Assembly (NCBI RefSeq): GCF_014158035.1
Contig: NZ_JACFXW010000001.1
Span: forward strand, 1,116,001-1,180,000
Source of the DNA: Rhizobium sp. G21
Lineage (GTDB): Bacteria; Pseudomonadota; Alphaproteobacteria; Rhizobiales; Rhizobiaceae
DNA: 64,000 bases
Reading direction: 5' to 3'
Below are positions 56,663 through 63,966 of the stretch, piece by piece. The position numbers were made by a program, and so were the translations under genes. The stretch's first letter is position 1, and each line of letters starts with the position of its first letter. The notes under the pieces are model-generated. The model was not told the DNA's origin and made no database searches. It was given only the letters and a program-made list of their open reading frames with translations.

Positions 56663-57697
56663 TCAGGCGGCGGCGGAGGCTTCGGTGGCGACTTCCGCGA
56701 TGGTCTTCAGGACCTGGGAAGCGATCTGGTAGGGGCAGCCCTGGGAGTTCGGGCGGCGATCTTCCAGATAGCCCTTGTAGTCGTTCTTGATGAAGGAGTG
56801 CGGCACGCGGATGGAGGCGCCGCGGTCGGCCACGCCCCAGGAGAACTTGTTCCACGGAGCCGTCTCGTGCTTGCCGGTCAGGCGCAGATGGTTGTCCGGA
56901 CCGTAGACGTCGATATGCTCTTTCCAGTTCTTGCCGAAGGCGGCCATGAGCGCTTCGAAATAGGCCTTGCCGCCGGTTTCGCGCATGAACTTGGTGGAGA
57001 AGTTGCAATGCATGCCCGAGCCGTTCCAGTCGGTGTCGCCGAGCGGCTTGCAATGGAATTCGACGTCGACCGCATACTTTTCGCAGAGGCGGAGCAGCAG
57101 GTAGCGGGCGAGCCAGATTTCGTCGGCGGCCTTCTTGGAGCCCTTGCCGAAAATCTGGAATTCCCACTGGCCCTTGGCCACTTCGGCATTGATGCCTTCA
57201 TGGTTGATGCCGGCTTCGAGGCAGAGGTCGAGATGTTCTTCGACGATTTCGCGGGCGATGTCGCCGACGTTGGAATAGCCGACGCCGGTGTAATACGGAC
57301 CCTGCGGCGCGGGGTAGCCGTTCTCCGGGAAGCCGAGCGGACGGCCGTTCTGGTAGAGGAAATATTCCTGCTCGAAGCCGAACCAGGTGTCGGCGTCGTC
57401 GAGGATCGTGGCGCGGCTGTTGGACGGATGCGGGGTGACGCCGTCGGGCATCATCACTTCGCACATCACGAGAGCGCCGTTGGTGCGGGCCGGATCGGGA
57501 TACAGAGCGACGGGCTTCAGCACGCAATCCGAGGAATGACCTTCGGCTTGCATCGTGGACGAGCCGTCGAAGCCCCAGAGCGGGAGCTGTTCAAGCGTCG
57601 GGAATTCGGCGAATTCCTTGATCTGCGTCTTGCCGCGCAGGTTCGGAACCGGCTTGTAACCATCCAACCAGATATACTCGAGCTTATACTTTGTCAT
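56663..57697 (-). CDS. glnII: Glutamine synthetase II
   Basis: The 344-residue eukaryotic-type glutamine synthetase of rhizobia makes glutamine from glutamate, ammonium and ATP in the cytoplasm. The sequence shows LEYIWLDGYKPVPNLRGKT, LPLWGFDGSSTMQAEGHSSD, FGFEQEYFLY (metal-site glutamates), GINHEGINAEVAKGQWEFQI, GSGMHCNFSTKFMRE and RGASIRVPHSF. It lacks the adenylylation site of GlnA. ATG 57697 gives the standard MTKYKLEYIW start; an ATG two codons upstream at 57703 is also possible. A sigma-54 promoter lies at 57784-57799, and the divergent DUF2735/GstI-like gene is its known translational inhibitor in Rhizobium. Confidence 0.97.
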   Translation of the reverse strand: MTKYKLEYIWLDGYKPVPNLRGKTQIKEFAEFPTLEQLPLWGFDGSSTMQAEGHSSDCVLKPVALYPDPARTNGALVMCEVMMPDGVTPHPSNSRATILDDADTWFGFEQEYFLYQNGRPLGFPENGYPAPQGPYYTGVGYSNVGDIAREIVEEHLDLCLEAGINHEGINAEVAKGQWEFQIFGKGSKKAADEIWLARYLLLRLCEKYAVDVEFHCKPLGDTDWNGSGMHCNFSTKFMRETGGKAYFEALMAAFGKNWKEHIDVYGPDNHLRLTGKHETAPWNKFSWGVADRGASIRVPHSFIKNDYKGYLEDRRPNSQGCPYQIASQVLKTIAEVATEASAAA

Positions 57698-57783
57698 GTC
57701 CATCTCTCGTAAAGTGACTGCGCGCGTCCTGGCGCAACCGTAGTTCAGATCCGCCGGCACGCCCGGGGCTCGAAAAACAGGAA

Positions 57784-57799
57784 TGCAGGTTTCGTGCCA
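57784..57799 (-). promoter_or_regulatory. Sigma-54 promoter of glnII
   Basis: On the minus strand TGGCACGAAACCTGCA matches the -24/-12 consensus TGGCACG-N4-TTGCA with one mismatch. It lies 87 bases before the glnII start. Such promoters need an enhancer-binding activator, here presumably NtrC under nitrogen limitation. Confidence 0.75.
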
Positions 57800-58087
57800 G
57801 TTTCAGGCTGCATGCTCGCGGACCGCGAAAATGCGGCGTTTCGACGCCATTCGGTTAAGCTTTTTGCGCCAGACTGACGGAACTTACGGCTCCCGGGCGG
57901 TGTTTCTGCTTAAAATTTGGCGGAAAAAGAGATGCCGCCCAGAAAAACGCCGCGGCAAGCCCAGGAACCGGTCAGACTCTGATAATTTTTTGGGCGTTTT
58001 GCTGTTTTTATGTGCAAACATGTGAAGTTTCTGTTACAACCAAGATCCGGGCTCCCTGGAGCTCATGGAGGAAAGCGAGGCAGTAGC

Positions 58088-58258
58088 ATGACAACGGGCA
58101 TGATCCGGGAATCGGCCACGATCTACCAATTCCCCAAGAGAAATATTCGCGATCAACGCTTTGGCGCCAATGTTCCCAAGGTGGTGATCATGGAGAGCGG
58201 CGCGAGCTGGTATCACGAAGACGCCATCCGCGAAGCCGACGAGACGCGCAAGCAGTGA
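58088..58258 (+). CDS. gstI: DUF2735 protein, GstI-like inhibitor of glnII translation
   Basis: The 56-residue protein has the DUF2735 core (RESATIYQFPKRNIRDQRFG) and end (GASWYHEDAIREADETRK). In Rhizobium leguminosarum the divergent neighbour of glnII, gstI, encodes a protein of this type that blocks glnII translation under nitrogen sufficiency. Position, orientation and size all match. The intergenic region of about 390 bases presumably holds the NtrC-dependent promoters of both genes. The ATG at 58088 has GGAGGAAAG about 15 bases upstream, a long spacing. Confidence 0.85.
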   Translation: MTTGMIRESATIYQFPKRNIRDQRFGANVPKVVIMESGASWYHEDAIREADETRKQ

Positions 58259-58396
58259 CCTCCGCCTGACGCGAGACCCGCGCCCGCGAAAGATGTCGCG
58301 GGCGGAGAGCGATGCTGCGCGCTCCGGGGTCTATTCCCGCGACGCGCAATGGCGTTGGAGGATCCAATTCGACCCGTTGCGCATATCTGACGCGGC

Positions 58397-59393
58397 CTAC
58401 GGTTCTGCGACCTGCGCCTTATTCACGAATGCAAGCGCCAGTCCCGCCATGATTTCCATCTGACAACAGAAATGGCGCATGCTGAAGCAATGGCGTATCG
58501 CCACGCGCTCCGGAGCGGAGATTTCACCATAAGCGCCGCCGCCAGTGAAGATGATGCTGTCGGTCTCCGCGATTTCGGCCAACTGGCGCAACTGCCGCAT
58601 CTGCAGATCGGTCGCCGCCGAACTTCCGCCCAGAACGATCACCTTGATGCGGTTTCGTTTGGCGAGCCGGGCGATCTCGTAGACCGGCAACTGCGCGCCC
58701 GTATAGAGCGGGTCGAAGCCGTGGCTCTGCGCCAGACGGCAGGCCGGCGAGGGCGCCGATCTCATGAAGCTCCCCGAACGGCGTGGCCACGAGCATCTTC
58801 AAGCGAACGGGCGCGGCCGGATGGCCTGGCGCCGCTCCCGACCTCAGCAGGGAGACGAGGGCCGAGGATACGAGATGCTCCGCGGCCACGCTGATCTGGT
58901 TGGAAGCCCACAGATCGCCGACCCTGCGCATGAGCGGCAGCGCATAGAGAAGAACGAAATCGCCGATATCGAATTCGTTGGAACAGATCCAGAGCTTGCG
59001 CCGCACCCCGTCTATGTCGAGGGCGCGCGCCAGTTCGAGCGTCTCCTCGATCCGCTCGCGCCCGCCGCGTTCGCGGCCCTCGATCCGATCCAGCGCGCGA
59101 TCGAGGGCCGCGGCATCAGACGCTTCGGCGCCAATTTCTCCCGTAGCGGCCGCATCCAGCCGCCGCAACATCACGAGCCGGACGAGATCGTCGATACCGA
59201 GATGTTCGTCATCCGAGCGCTGCGCCTCGGCAAACTCCGCAGGGGCGCGGAACAAGTCCCGGCTTTGCGGCCATGCGACCATCGAAGACTTCACACCATG
59301 GCTCCAGGCGGCGAAGATATCGCTCCAGCCATCGGCGGCGGTCTCGTCGCAGGGGCCGATATCGGCGACATCAGGCGGCGACATGAAATTCAT
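58397..59393 (-). CDS. B12-binding sensor protein with CarH-type light-sensing motif, frameshifted
   Basis: The protein has about 331 residues. Residues about 65-185 form the four-helix cap of cobalamin photoreceptors with W162-x9-E172-H173 (LWASNQISVAAEHLVSS), the CarH-type Wx9EH signature. The Rossmann-type B12 domain follows, with ELHEIG (E208, H210, G213; the ExHxxG form) and YTGAQLPVYEIARLAKRNR, VIVLGGSSAATD and IIFTGGGAYGE. No DNA-binding domain is fused; the upstream overlapping LuxR gene probably supplies it. The frame breaks near 58744-58747; deleting one G yields GALAACRLAQSHGFDPLY. The start at 59393 overlaps the luxR stop by four bases (ATGA). Confidence 0.85.
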
Positions 59394-60046
59394 GCGAGCA
59401 GCCCTAGCCTTATCGACGTTGAAATCAGGTGCATTCTGTTCGAGCAGTTCAGTTTGGCCATGCTCGAGCGGATGTATTCGTTGACCGTATGCTCCGACAA
59501 ATCCAGAATGATGCCGATTTCGACCGACGTCTTCCCCTCGCTGATCCAGCGCGTCACTTCGAGCTCCCGTGTCGTCAAAGGCTCGAAACTCCGTCTCGAC
59601 GCCGAAGCGTGGATCGGGGCCTGCTGCAATTGCATCCATGCAAATGGCGCCCCATCGATTTTCGCGATCCAGATCAGCAGTTTCAGCGGCGGAAAGTGAT
59701 CGGGAAACACCGGCACGAGCGATACGAGATCATCGCCGCGCAGAACGGCGATGGCGGGAGCGCCGGAGCGCTGATCGATCGCCCTGTAGACGTCGAGCGC
59801 GGCGGCCACCTCGGGCGAATCCATGCATGCGGCAACAACCGACCAATCTCCCCGCACGAAAGCGTCGGCGTCGCCCATCAAGGCCGCCAGCAGGCCATCG
59901 TGATCCGAAAATGCCGGCAGGTCGAACAGCGCCACCAGGGCGTCCCTATTCTGCTCCGCCAGAGTTTTCACGCGCTGAGCGAATTGATCGAAACTGCAGT
60001 TGATATCTTGGGCGCCGAGCTTGCAGGACAGTGTCGTTTCTCCCAT
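59390..60046 (-). CDS. LuxR-type transcriptional regulator coupled to the B12 sensor
   Basis: The 218-residue protein has an N-terminal sensor-like region of about 145 residues with no assigned family (INCSFDQFAQRVKTLAEQNR, DVYRAIDQRSGAPAIAVLRG). A C-terminal LuxR HTH follows: LTTRELEVTRWISEGKTSVE, IGIILDLSEHTVNEYIRSSMAKLNCSNR. It is the first gene of a two-gene operon with the cobalamin sensor, joined by an ATGA overlap. A 19-base palindrome begins 12 bases before the ATG, suggesting autoregulation. The pairing suggests that B12 or light state, read by the partner, controls DNA binding; this is inference. Confidence 0.85.
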   Translation of the reverse strand: MGETTLSCKLGAQDINCSFDQFAQRVKTLAEQNRDALVALFDLPAFSDHDGLLAALMGDADAFVRGDWSVVAACMDSPEVAAALDVYRAIDQRSGAPAIAVLRGDDLVSLVPVFPDHFPPLKLLIWIAKIDGAPFAWMQLQQAPIHASASRRSFEPLTTRELEVTRWISEGKTSVEIGIILDLSEHTVNEYIRSSMAKLNCSNRMHLISTSIRLGLLA

Positions 60047-60057
60047 TCACCTGGGCT

Positions 60058-60076
60058 CCCCCTCAAATTGAGGGGG
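60058..60076. promoter_or_regulatory. 19-base palindrome before luxR, operator candidate
   Basis: CCCCCTCAAATTGAGGGGG has nine-base perfect arms around a single A. It ends 12 bases before the LuxR start and overlaps the region of its ribosome-binding site. Confidence 0.5.
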
Positions 60077-60112
60077 TTTACGAAGACAGAAAATCAAGCG
60101 ATGTTTATTTAC

Positions 60113-60174
60113 GAATAAGGGTCGGGAATACTGGAGTTAACCAGCATGCGGCGGCACTTTCCCGACCCTTATTC
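60113..60174. repeat. 16-base perfect inverted repeat
   Basis: Arms GAATAAGGGTCGGGAA (60113-60128) and TTCCCGACCCTTATTC (60159-60174) are separated by 30 bases. This could be a strong hairpin in RNA of either strand or a relic of a mobile element's ends; no transposase is nearby. Confidence 0.7.
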
Positions 60175-60393
60175 TAACACCAGGCCTGGTCGCCGAAAAA
60201 GAATACCTTACGGGAGACGCTACGGCGGCGTATCTTCTCTCGTTCTACGGGGTTATATTCGGTTTTCTTCCATCGACAACTGAAATTAGCAAAAAGCCTA
60301 TCTCATACAATCAGAATCTACATTAGAAACACTGGAAATACATAATTGTGACGTCAATGTTAAATGGCTGAAATCACGGAGCTAAATGAAAAA

Positions 60394-60410
60394 TTTCACC
60401 TAAGGTGAAA
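60394..60410. promoter_or_regulatory. 17-base palindrome, operator candidate
   Basis: TTTCACCTAAGGTGAAA has eight-base arms around one A, in AT-rich DNA 350 bases before the LuxR operon and 365 bases before the EamA gene. Confidence 0.45.
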
Positions 60411-60774
60411 CTTGCACGCCGGAAGATTCCGCCTCACCTCGCCTAATTCTGCTGCAAACTGATTCGAGCAATCTGTTTGCTGTCATGTGTTTTCAGATCC
60501 ATTGTTCTTATTGTTATCATCTCATTTCTCCGTATTTTTTACGGTATCGAATCTGCATCGCTTTGCCCTCGCCAATCCGTATTGCATCACGGGCAATGAC
60601 CTGTCGAAACCGGGAATGTCGTCGTCGACGTCCGGGCGTCTTTCGGTGGAGCAAATGGAGCTTTTCGCAGAGCCGTCGAACGGTTAGTGTGATCGTCTCT
60701 CACGTTTCGGGACATCATAGAGGAAAGCCGGCCTCTCCGCCGCATCCTCAGCCTTTAAGACAGAAAGCCCTTTC

Positions 60775-61641
60775 ATGCGCACCGACGCCTCGTTGAAACC
60801 CGTGCTGGCCGCCGCTCTCGGCGTCGGACTGTTTTCGTTGCTCGACGCCATGATGAAGCTGATCGCCAGCGCCTATCCGCTCGCCCAGACGACGGGGCTG
60901 CGTTATGCGGCGGGCGCGGCGGCGGCGATCGTCTATTACGCGCTGACGGTGGGCCGGCCGCCCTCCTGGGCGGCGGTGATCCGCAGCCTGCCGCGCGCCG
61001 CCTGCATTCTGCTGGCCGGCACCTGTTTCTTCTTCGCGCTGTCGCGGCTGCCCTTGATCGACGCCATCGCCCTCAGCTTCCTGTCGCCCTTGTTTCTCGG
61101 CCTGTTTTCCTGGGCGCTGCTCGGCGAAAAGCTGCGGATCTCGACGATCGGCGCCATGCTGGTCGGGCTCGCCGGCGTGTTCGTGATCGCGCAGGGCCAT
61201 CGGTTGGGCGAGAACAAGGCTTTCGAAATGCTGGGGTTTCTCGCCGCCATCGCCACCGCCGGCTTCTATGCGCTGTCGATGGTGCTGACGCGCAAACAGG
61301 GGGCGACCGATCCGGTGCCGACGCTGGTGATGCTGCCGGTGACGATCGGCGCGCTGGTGACGGCGGGGCCGATGGCGATGGCGTGGCAGCCGGTGGCGCA
61401 TTGGCACTGGCTGGTGCTGGCGGCGGTGGGCGTGACCGGCACCACGGCGCATCTGTGCATTTCCTGGGCCTACACCAATTCCCGCGTCGGCCGTCTCGGG
61501 TTGCTGGAATATACCGGCCTCGTCTGGGGCGCGATCCTCGGCTATCTGATCTTTCGCGAAAGCCCCTCGGCCTTCACGCTGGCGGGTTCGGCGATTATCG
61601 TCGCCGCCTGCCTGCCGGCCTTCCGCAAGGAGCCGGCGTGA
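60775..61641 (+). CDS. EamA/DMT family transporter
   Basis: The 288-residue protein has ten predicted membrane helices in two EamA repeats. The motifs FSLLDAMMKLIASAYPLAQTT, LPLIDAIALSFLSPLFLGLFSW, LGEKLRISTIGAMLVGLAGV and EYTGLVWGAILGYLIFRESPSAFTLAGSAIIVAA are characteristic. The family exports amino acids, nucleosides or similar metabolites; substrate unknown. The ATG at 60775 directly precedes the first helix. It converges on the GGDEF gene with a 10-base gap. Confidence 0.88.
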   Translation: MRTDASLKPVLAAALGVGLFSLLDAMMKLIASAYPLAQTTGLRYAAGAAAAIVYYALTVGRPPSWAAVIRSLPRAACILLAGTCFFFALSRLPLIDAIALSFLSPLFLGLFSWALLGEKLRISTIGAMLVGLAGVFVIAQGHRLGENKAFEMLGFLAAIATAGFYALSMVLTRKQGATDPVPTLVMLPVTIGALVTAGPMAMAWQPVAHWHWLVLAAVGVTGTTAHLCISWAYTNSRVGRLGLLEYTGLVWGAILGYLIFRESPSAFTLAGSAIIVAACLPAFRKEPA

Positions 61642-61651
61642 GCGCGCCGGT

Positions 61652-62725
61652 TCAGAACGCGCGGGCGCGGCCGTAGAGGGCGTAATTCCTGCCGTCGCCC
61701 GCCACGGAGGGCCGGGCGCCGTAGAACACCGGCGCGCCGTCGCGATTGAGCATCGAGGTTTCGAGCGCGGTCATGGCGTGGCCGAGCAGTTCCGGCGGCG
61801 CGCCGGCCCCGCTCGAGGCGGCGCAGCCGTAATGGCCCGTGAGCACCGGGGCGGTGGCGATGGAATGGCGCAGCGCGCCGACGATCTCGGCGGTCGCCTC
61901 GTGCAGCCGGCGGGTGACGCCGGTCACATAGGTCTCCTCCGTGCCGAAGACGATGAAGGCCAGATGCGGCTGTCCCAGCCAGTAGCCGCCTTCCCTGCCC
62001 TTCAGCAATTTGCGGGCGAAGCCGCCGAAACGGGCGAGGAAATAGGCGCGCGCCTTGGCGAGCTCCGGCCGGTCGAACTGTTCGAGGCCGGAGATGCGGC
62101 AGAGGATCAGCGTATAGCCGTCGATGCCGCGATCGCCGTGGAAGATCTCGCCCATGCGCCGGTTGAAGGCGCGGCGATTGCCCAGCGCGGTGGGGCCGTC
62201 GGTGAATTTCGAGCGCTCGGACTGGTCGATCGTGTGGCGGATCGCCTTGACCGTCTCGATGCGCTCATGCACCGAGCGCATCATCCGGGTGGTGGCGACC
62301 TTCTGGGCGGCGGTGGCCTGGCTGACATGATCGATGGCGCGGCGGATGGCGGTGGAATCGCGCGGATCGGCGCGGGAAAACTGCTCGCTCGCCTGGTTCA
62401 GCACCATGGCGTAGGCGCTGAGCGCCTCCTGGCCGTTGGACAGCGCATCCTGAAAGCCCTGCAACTCCTCGGAAAACAGCGAGGCGGAGCTGTCGAGCGC
62501 CGAATGGCCGAAGTGATGCGGCAGGAATTCGCGCGCCAGACGCTCCACATCCTGCGCCGTCACATGCTTGCCGAGCGCGATGAATTGCTGGCGCAGCTCC
62601 GGATTGTCGCCGGAGAGCACCTCATGCATCAGTTCGAAACTGACCGGCGTCACCTCCAGCCCCATGCGCATGAGCTGGATGATCACCTGCTGGGCGAAGT
62701 CTTGCCGGTTGGGGACGGGGTTCAT
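61652..62725 (-). CDS. Degenerate GGDEF-domain protein
   Basis: The 357-residue protein has an N-terminal helical region of about 170 residues (NRQDFAQQVIIQLMRMGLEV, LSGDNPELRQQFIALGKHVT). A GGDEF fold begins at KFTDGPTALGNRRAFNRRMG, the counterpart of DxLTGLxNRRxF. The active-site loop reads YWLGQPHLAFIVFG instead of GGDEF, and metal-binding aspartates are missing, so it should not make cyclic di-GMP. It may bind nucleotide or act as a scaffold. A perfect CtrA box (62793-62807) sits 68 bases before the start at 62725. Confidence 0.8.
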   Translation of the reverse strand: MNPVPNRQDFAQQVIIQLMRMGLEVTPVSFELMHEVLSGDNPELRQQFIALGKHVTAQDVERLAREFLPHHFGHSALDSSASLFSEELQGFQDALSNGQEALSAYAMVLNQASEQFSRADPRDSTAIRRAIDHVSQATAAQKVATTRMMRSVHERIETVKAIRHTIDQSERSKFTDGPTALGNRRAFNRRMGEIFHGDRGIDGYTLILCRISGLEQFDRPELAKARAYFLARFGGFARKLLKGREGGYWLGQPHLAFIVFGTEETYVTGVTRRLHEATAEIVGALRHSIATAPVLTGHYGCAASSGAGAPPELLGHAMTALETSMLNRDGAPVFYGARPSVAGDGRNYALYGRARAF

Positions 62726-62792
62726 GGCGGAGGTCCTCGGATTCTTTCCGAATCATAAGGCCCCGCGGCAAATGCTTGCTTAAGCGGAGTGG

Positions 62793-62807
62793 TTAAACCA
62801 CCGTTAA
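62793..62807 (-). promoter_or_regulatory. Perfect CtrA-type box before the GGDEF gene
   Basis: TTAA, seven bases, TTAA matches the full-length CtrA consensus exactly. It lies 68-82 bases before the GGDEF start and 14 bases from the end of the TetR gene. Confidence 0.6.
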
Positions 62808-62820
62808 TCGCGTGCGAATT

Positions 62821-63417
62821 TCAACCGGGCTCTTTCAGGCGAAAGCCCTCGGCCAGCGCCCGAAAGGCGGCGATGGCTTTTGGCATCGCATCATCCGGCG
62901 CGAGGCTGGCGGCCACCCAGAGGGCGGCGTTGAGGGCGGCGCCGGTCAGCAGGCGGGCGGCGGCGTCGGGATCGACGGGCTTGAGGACGCCGTCGGCCAT
63001 CAACGCCGTCACCGCCTGGCGGGTCTCCGCGAGGCAACTGCTCTGGCTCGGCCATTGCGAGGGATCGCCGAGCACGGAAGGGCCGTCGAGCAGCACGATG
63101 CGCTGCACCTCTGGATCGAGCGCCATTTCGATATAGGCGGCGGCTTCCTTCTGCAGCGCCTCCCAGCCGTTCTCGGCATCGGCGGCGATGGCGCGGGCGC
63201 GGGCCGCCATCTCCGAATCCACCTGATGCACGACAGCGGCGAACAGGCCGCGCTTGTCGCCGAAGGCGTGATAGAGCGCGCCGCGCGTCAGCCCGGCCTC
63301 GGCGGTGAAATCATCCATCGAGGCCGCCATATAGCCCTTTTCCGCGAACGCCTTGCGGGCGGCAGCCAGCAGACGGGCGCGGTTTTCCTCCATGCTTTCG
63401 CTTCGCTTTTTCGCCAT
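62821..63417 (-). CDS. TetR family repressor
   Basis: The 198-residue protein has an N-terminal HTH (ARLLAAARKAFAEKGYMAAS, MDDFTAEAGLTRGALYHAFGDKRGLF) and a C-terminal ligand domain of the TetR_C type (AYIEMALDPEVQRIVLLDGPSVLG). It is divergent from the RidA gene, and the shared 140-base gap contains three CATACG-N3-CGTATG operators, so it probably represses both genes. The ligand is unknown. The start ATG at 63417 lies 16 bases from the first operator. Confidence 0.92.
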   Translation of the reverse strand: MAKKRSESMEENRARLLAAARKAFAEKGYMAASMDDFTAEAGLTRGALYHAFGDKRGLFAAVVHQVDSEMAARARAIAADAENGWEALQKEAAAYIEMALDPEVQRIVLLDGPSVLGDPSQWPSQSSCLAETRQAVTALMADGVLKPVDPDAAARLLTGAALNAALWVAASLAPDDAMPKAIAAFRALAEGFRLKEPG

Positions 63418-63432
63418 GCGCGCTCCATTTCA

Positions 63433-63500
63433 CATACGATACGTATGTAAACTATTGACATACGCATCGTATGTCGCCATTTTCACATACGCAACGTATA
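63433..63500. promoter_or_regulatory. Three TetR operators between tetR-type gene and ridA-type gene
   Basis: CATACG-N3-CGTATG occurs at 63433-63447 and 63459-63473, and CATACG-N3-CGTATA at 63486-63500. The centres are 26 and 27 bases apart. A TTGACA (63455-63460) overlaps the second operator, as expected for steric repression of the RidA promoter. Confidence 0.82.
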
Positions 63501-63556
63501 TCGAACCGGAGACCGAGGCAAACGCCTCCCGCCGGTTTTCCACCAGGAGAGACGAG

Positions 63557-63964
63557 ATGACCAAACCCGAACCGATCTTCCCGCCCGACCGGCACGCGCT
63601 TTACGCGGCGCATGGCTATTCCGCCGCCATCCGCTCCGGCGACCTTCTGTTCGTCTCGGGACAGGTGGGCAGCCGGACCGACGGCTCGCCGGAGCCTGAT
63701 TTCGAACGCCAGGTGCGGCTGGCCTTCGCCAATCTCCAGGCCACGCTTGCCGCCGCCGGCTGCACCACCGCCGACATCGTCGACCTCACCAGCTTCCACA
63801 CCGATCCCGAACGCCAATTCGAGACCATCATGGCGGTGAAGCAGGAGGTGTTTCCGCAAGCGCCCTATCCCAACTGGACGGCGCTCGGCGTCACCTGGCT
63901 GGCGGGCTTCGACTTCGAGATCAAGGTCGTCGCCCGCATTCCCGAGGCTGCAGGTCGCGCCTGA
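63557..63964 (+). CDS. RidA/YjgF family protein
   Basis: The 135-residue protein has the RidA fold signatures HGYSAAIRSGDLLFVSGQVG, RQVRLAFANLQATLAAAGCT and ADIVDLTSFHTD, and the C-terminal PNWTALGVTWLAGFDFEIKVVARIP. True RidA deaminases carry a conserved Arg in an exposed loop (xxxRVxVxV); here the matching stretch reads NWTALGVTWL, so enamine deaminase activity is uncertain and it may be a relative acting on another imine. The ATG at 63557 follows AGGAGAGACG. It is presumably repressed by the divergent TetR protein. Confidence 0.88.
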   Translation: MTKPEPIFPPDRHALYAAHGYSAAIRSGDLLFVSGQVGSRTDGSPEPDFERQVRLAFANLQATLAAAGCTTADIVDLTSFHTDPERQFETIMAVKQEVFPQAPYPNWTALGVTWLAGFDFEIKVVARIPEAAGRA

Positions 63965-63966
63965 CC

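Larger units (their letters stand above)
60047..60774. other. 728-base regulatory region between LuxR-B12 operon and EamA gene
   Basis: There is no supportable gene. The region is AT-richer than average and contains at least four perfect palindromes (60058-60076, 60113-60174, 60179-60190, 60394-60410). Short open frames at 60485-60796 on the plus strand lack family likeness. Confidence 0.6.

Noticed and set aside
57783..58025. 80-codon frame between glnII and gstI
   Set aside because: Begins within the sigma-54 promoter of glnII, has no GC3 bias and no family likeness.
60113..60174. Terminal inverted repeats of an insertion sequence
   Set aside because: The arms are only 30 bases apart, with no transposase and no target-site duplication.
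60485..60796. Short plus-strand frames before the EamA gene
   Set aside because: No ribosome-binding site and atypical composition; region better explained as regulatory DNA.
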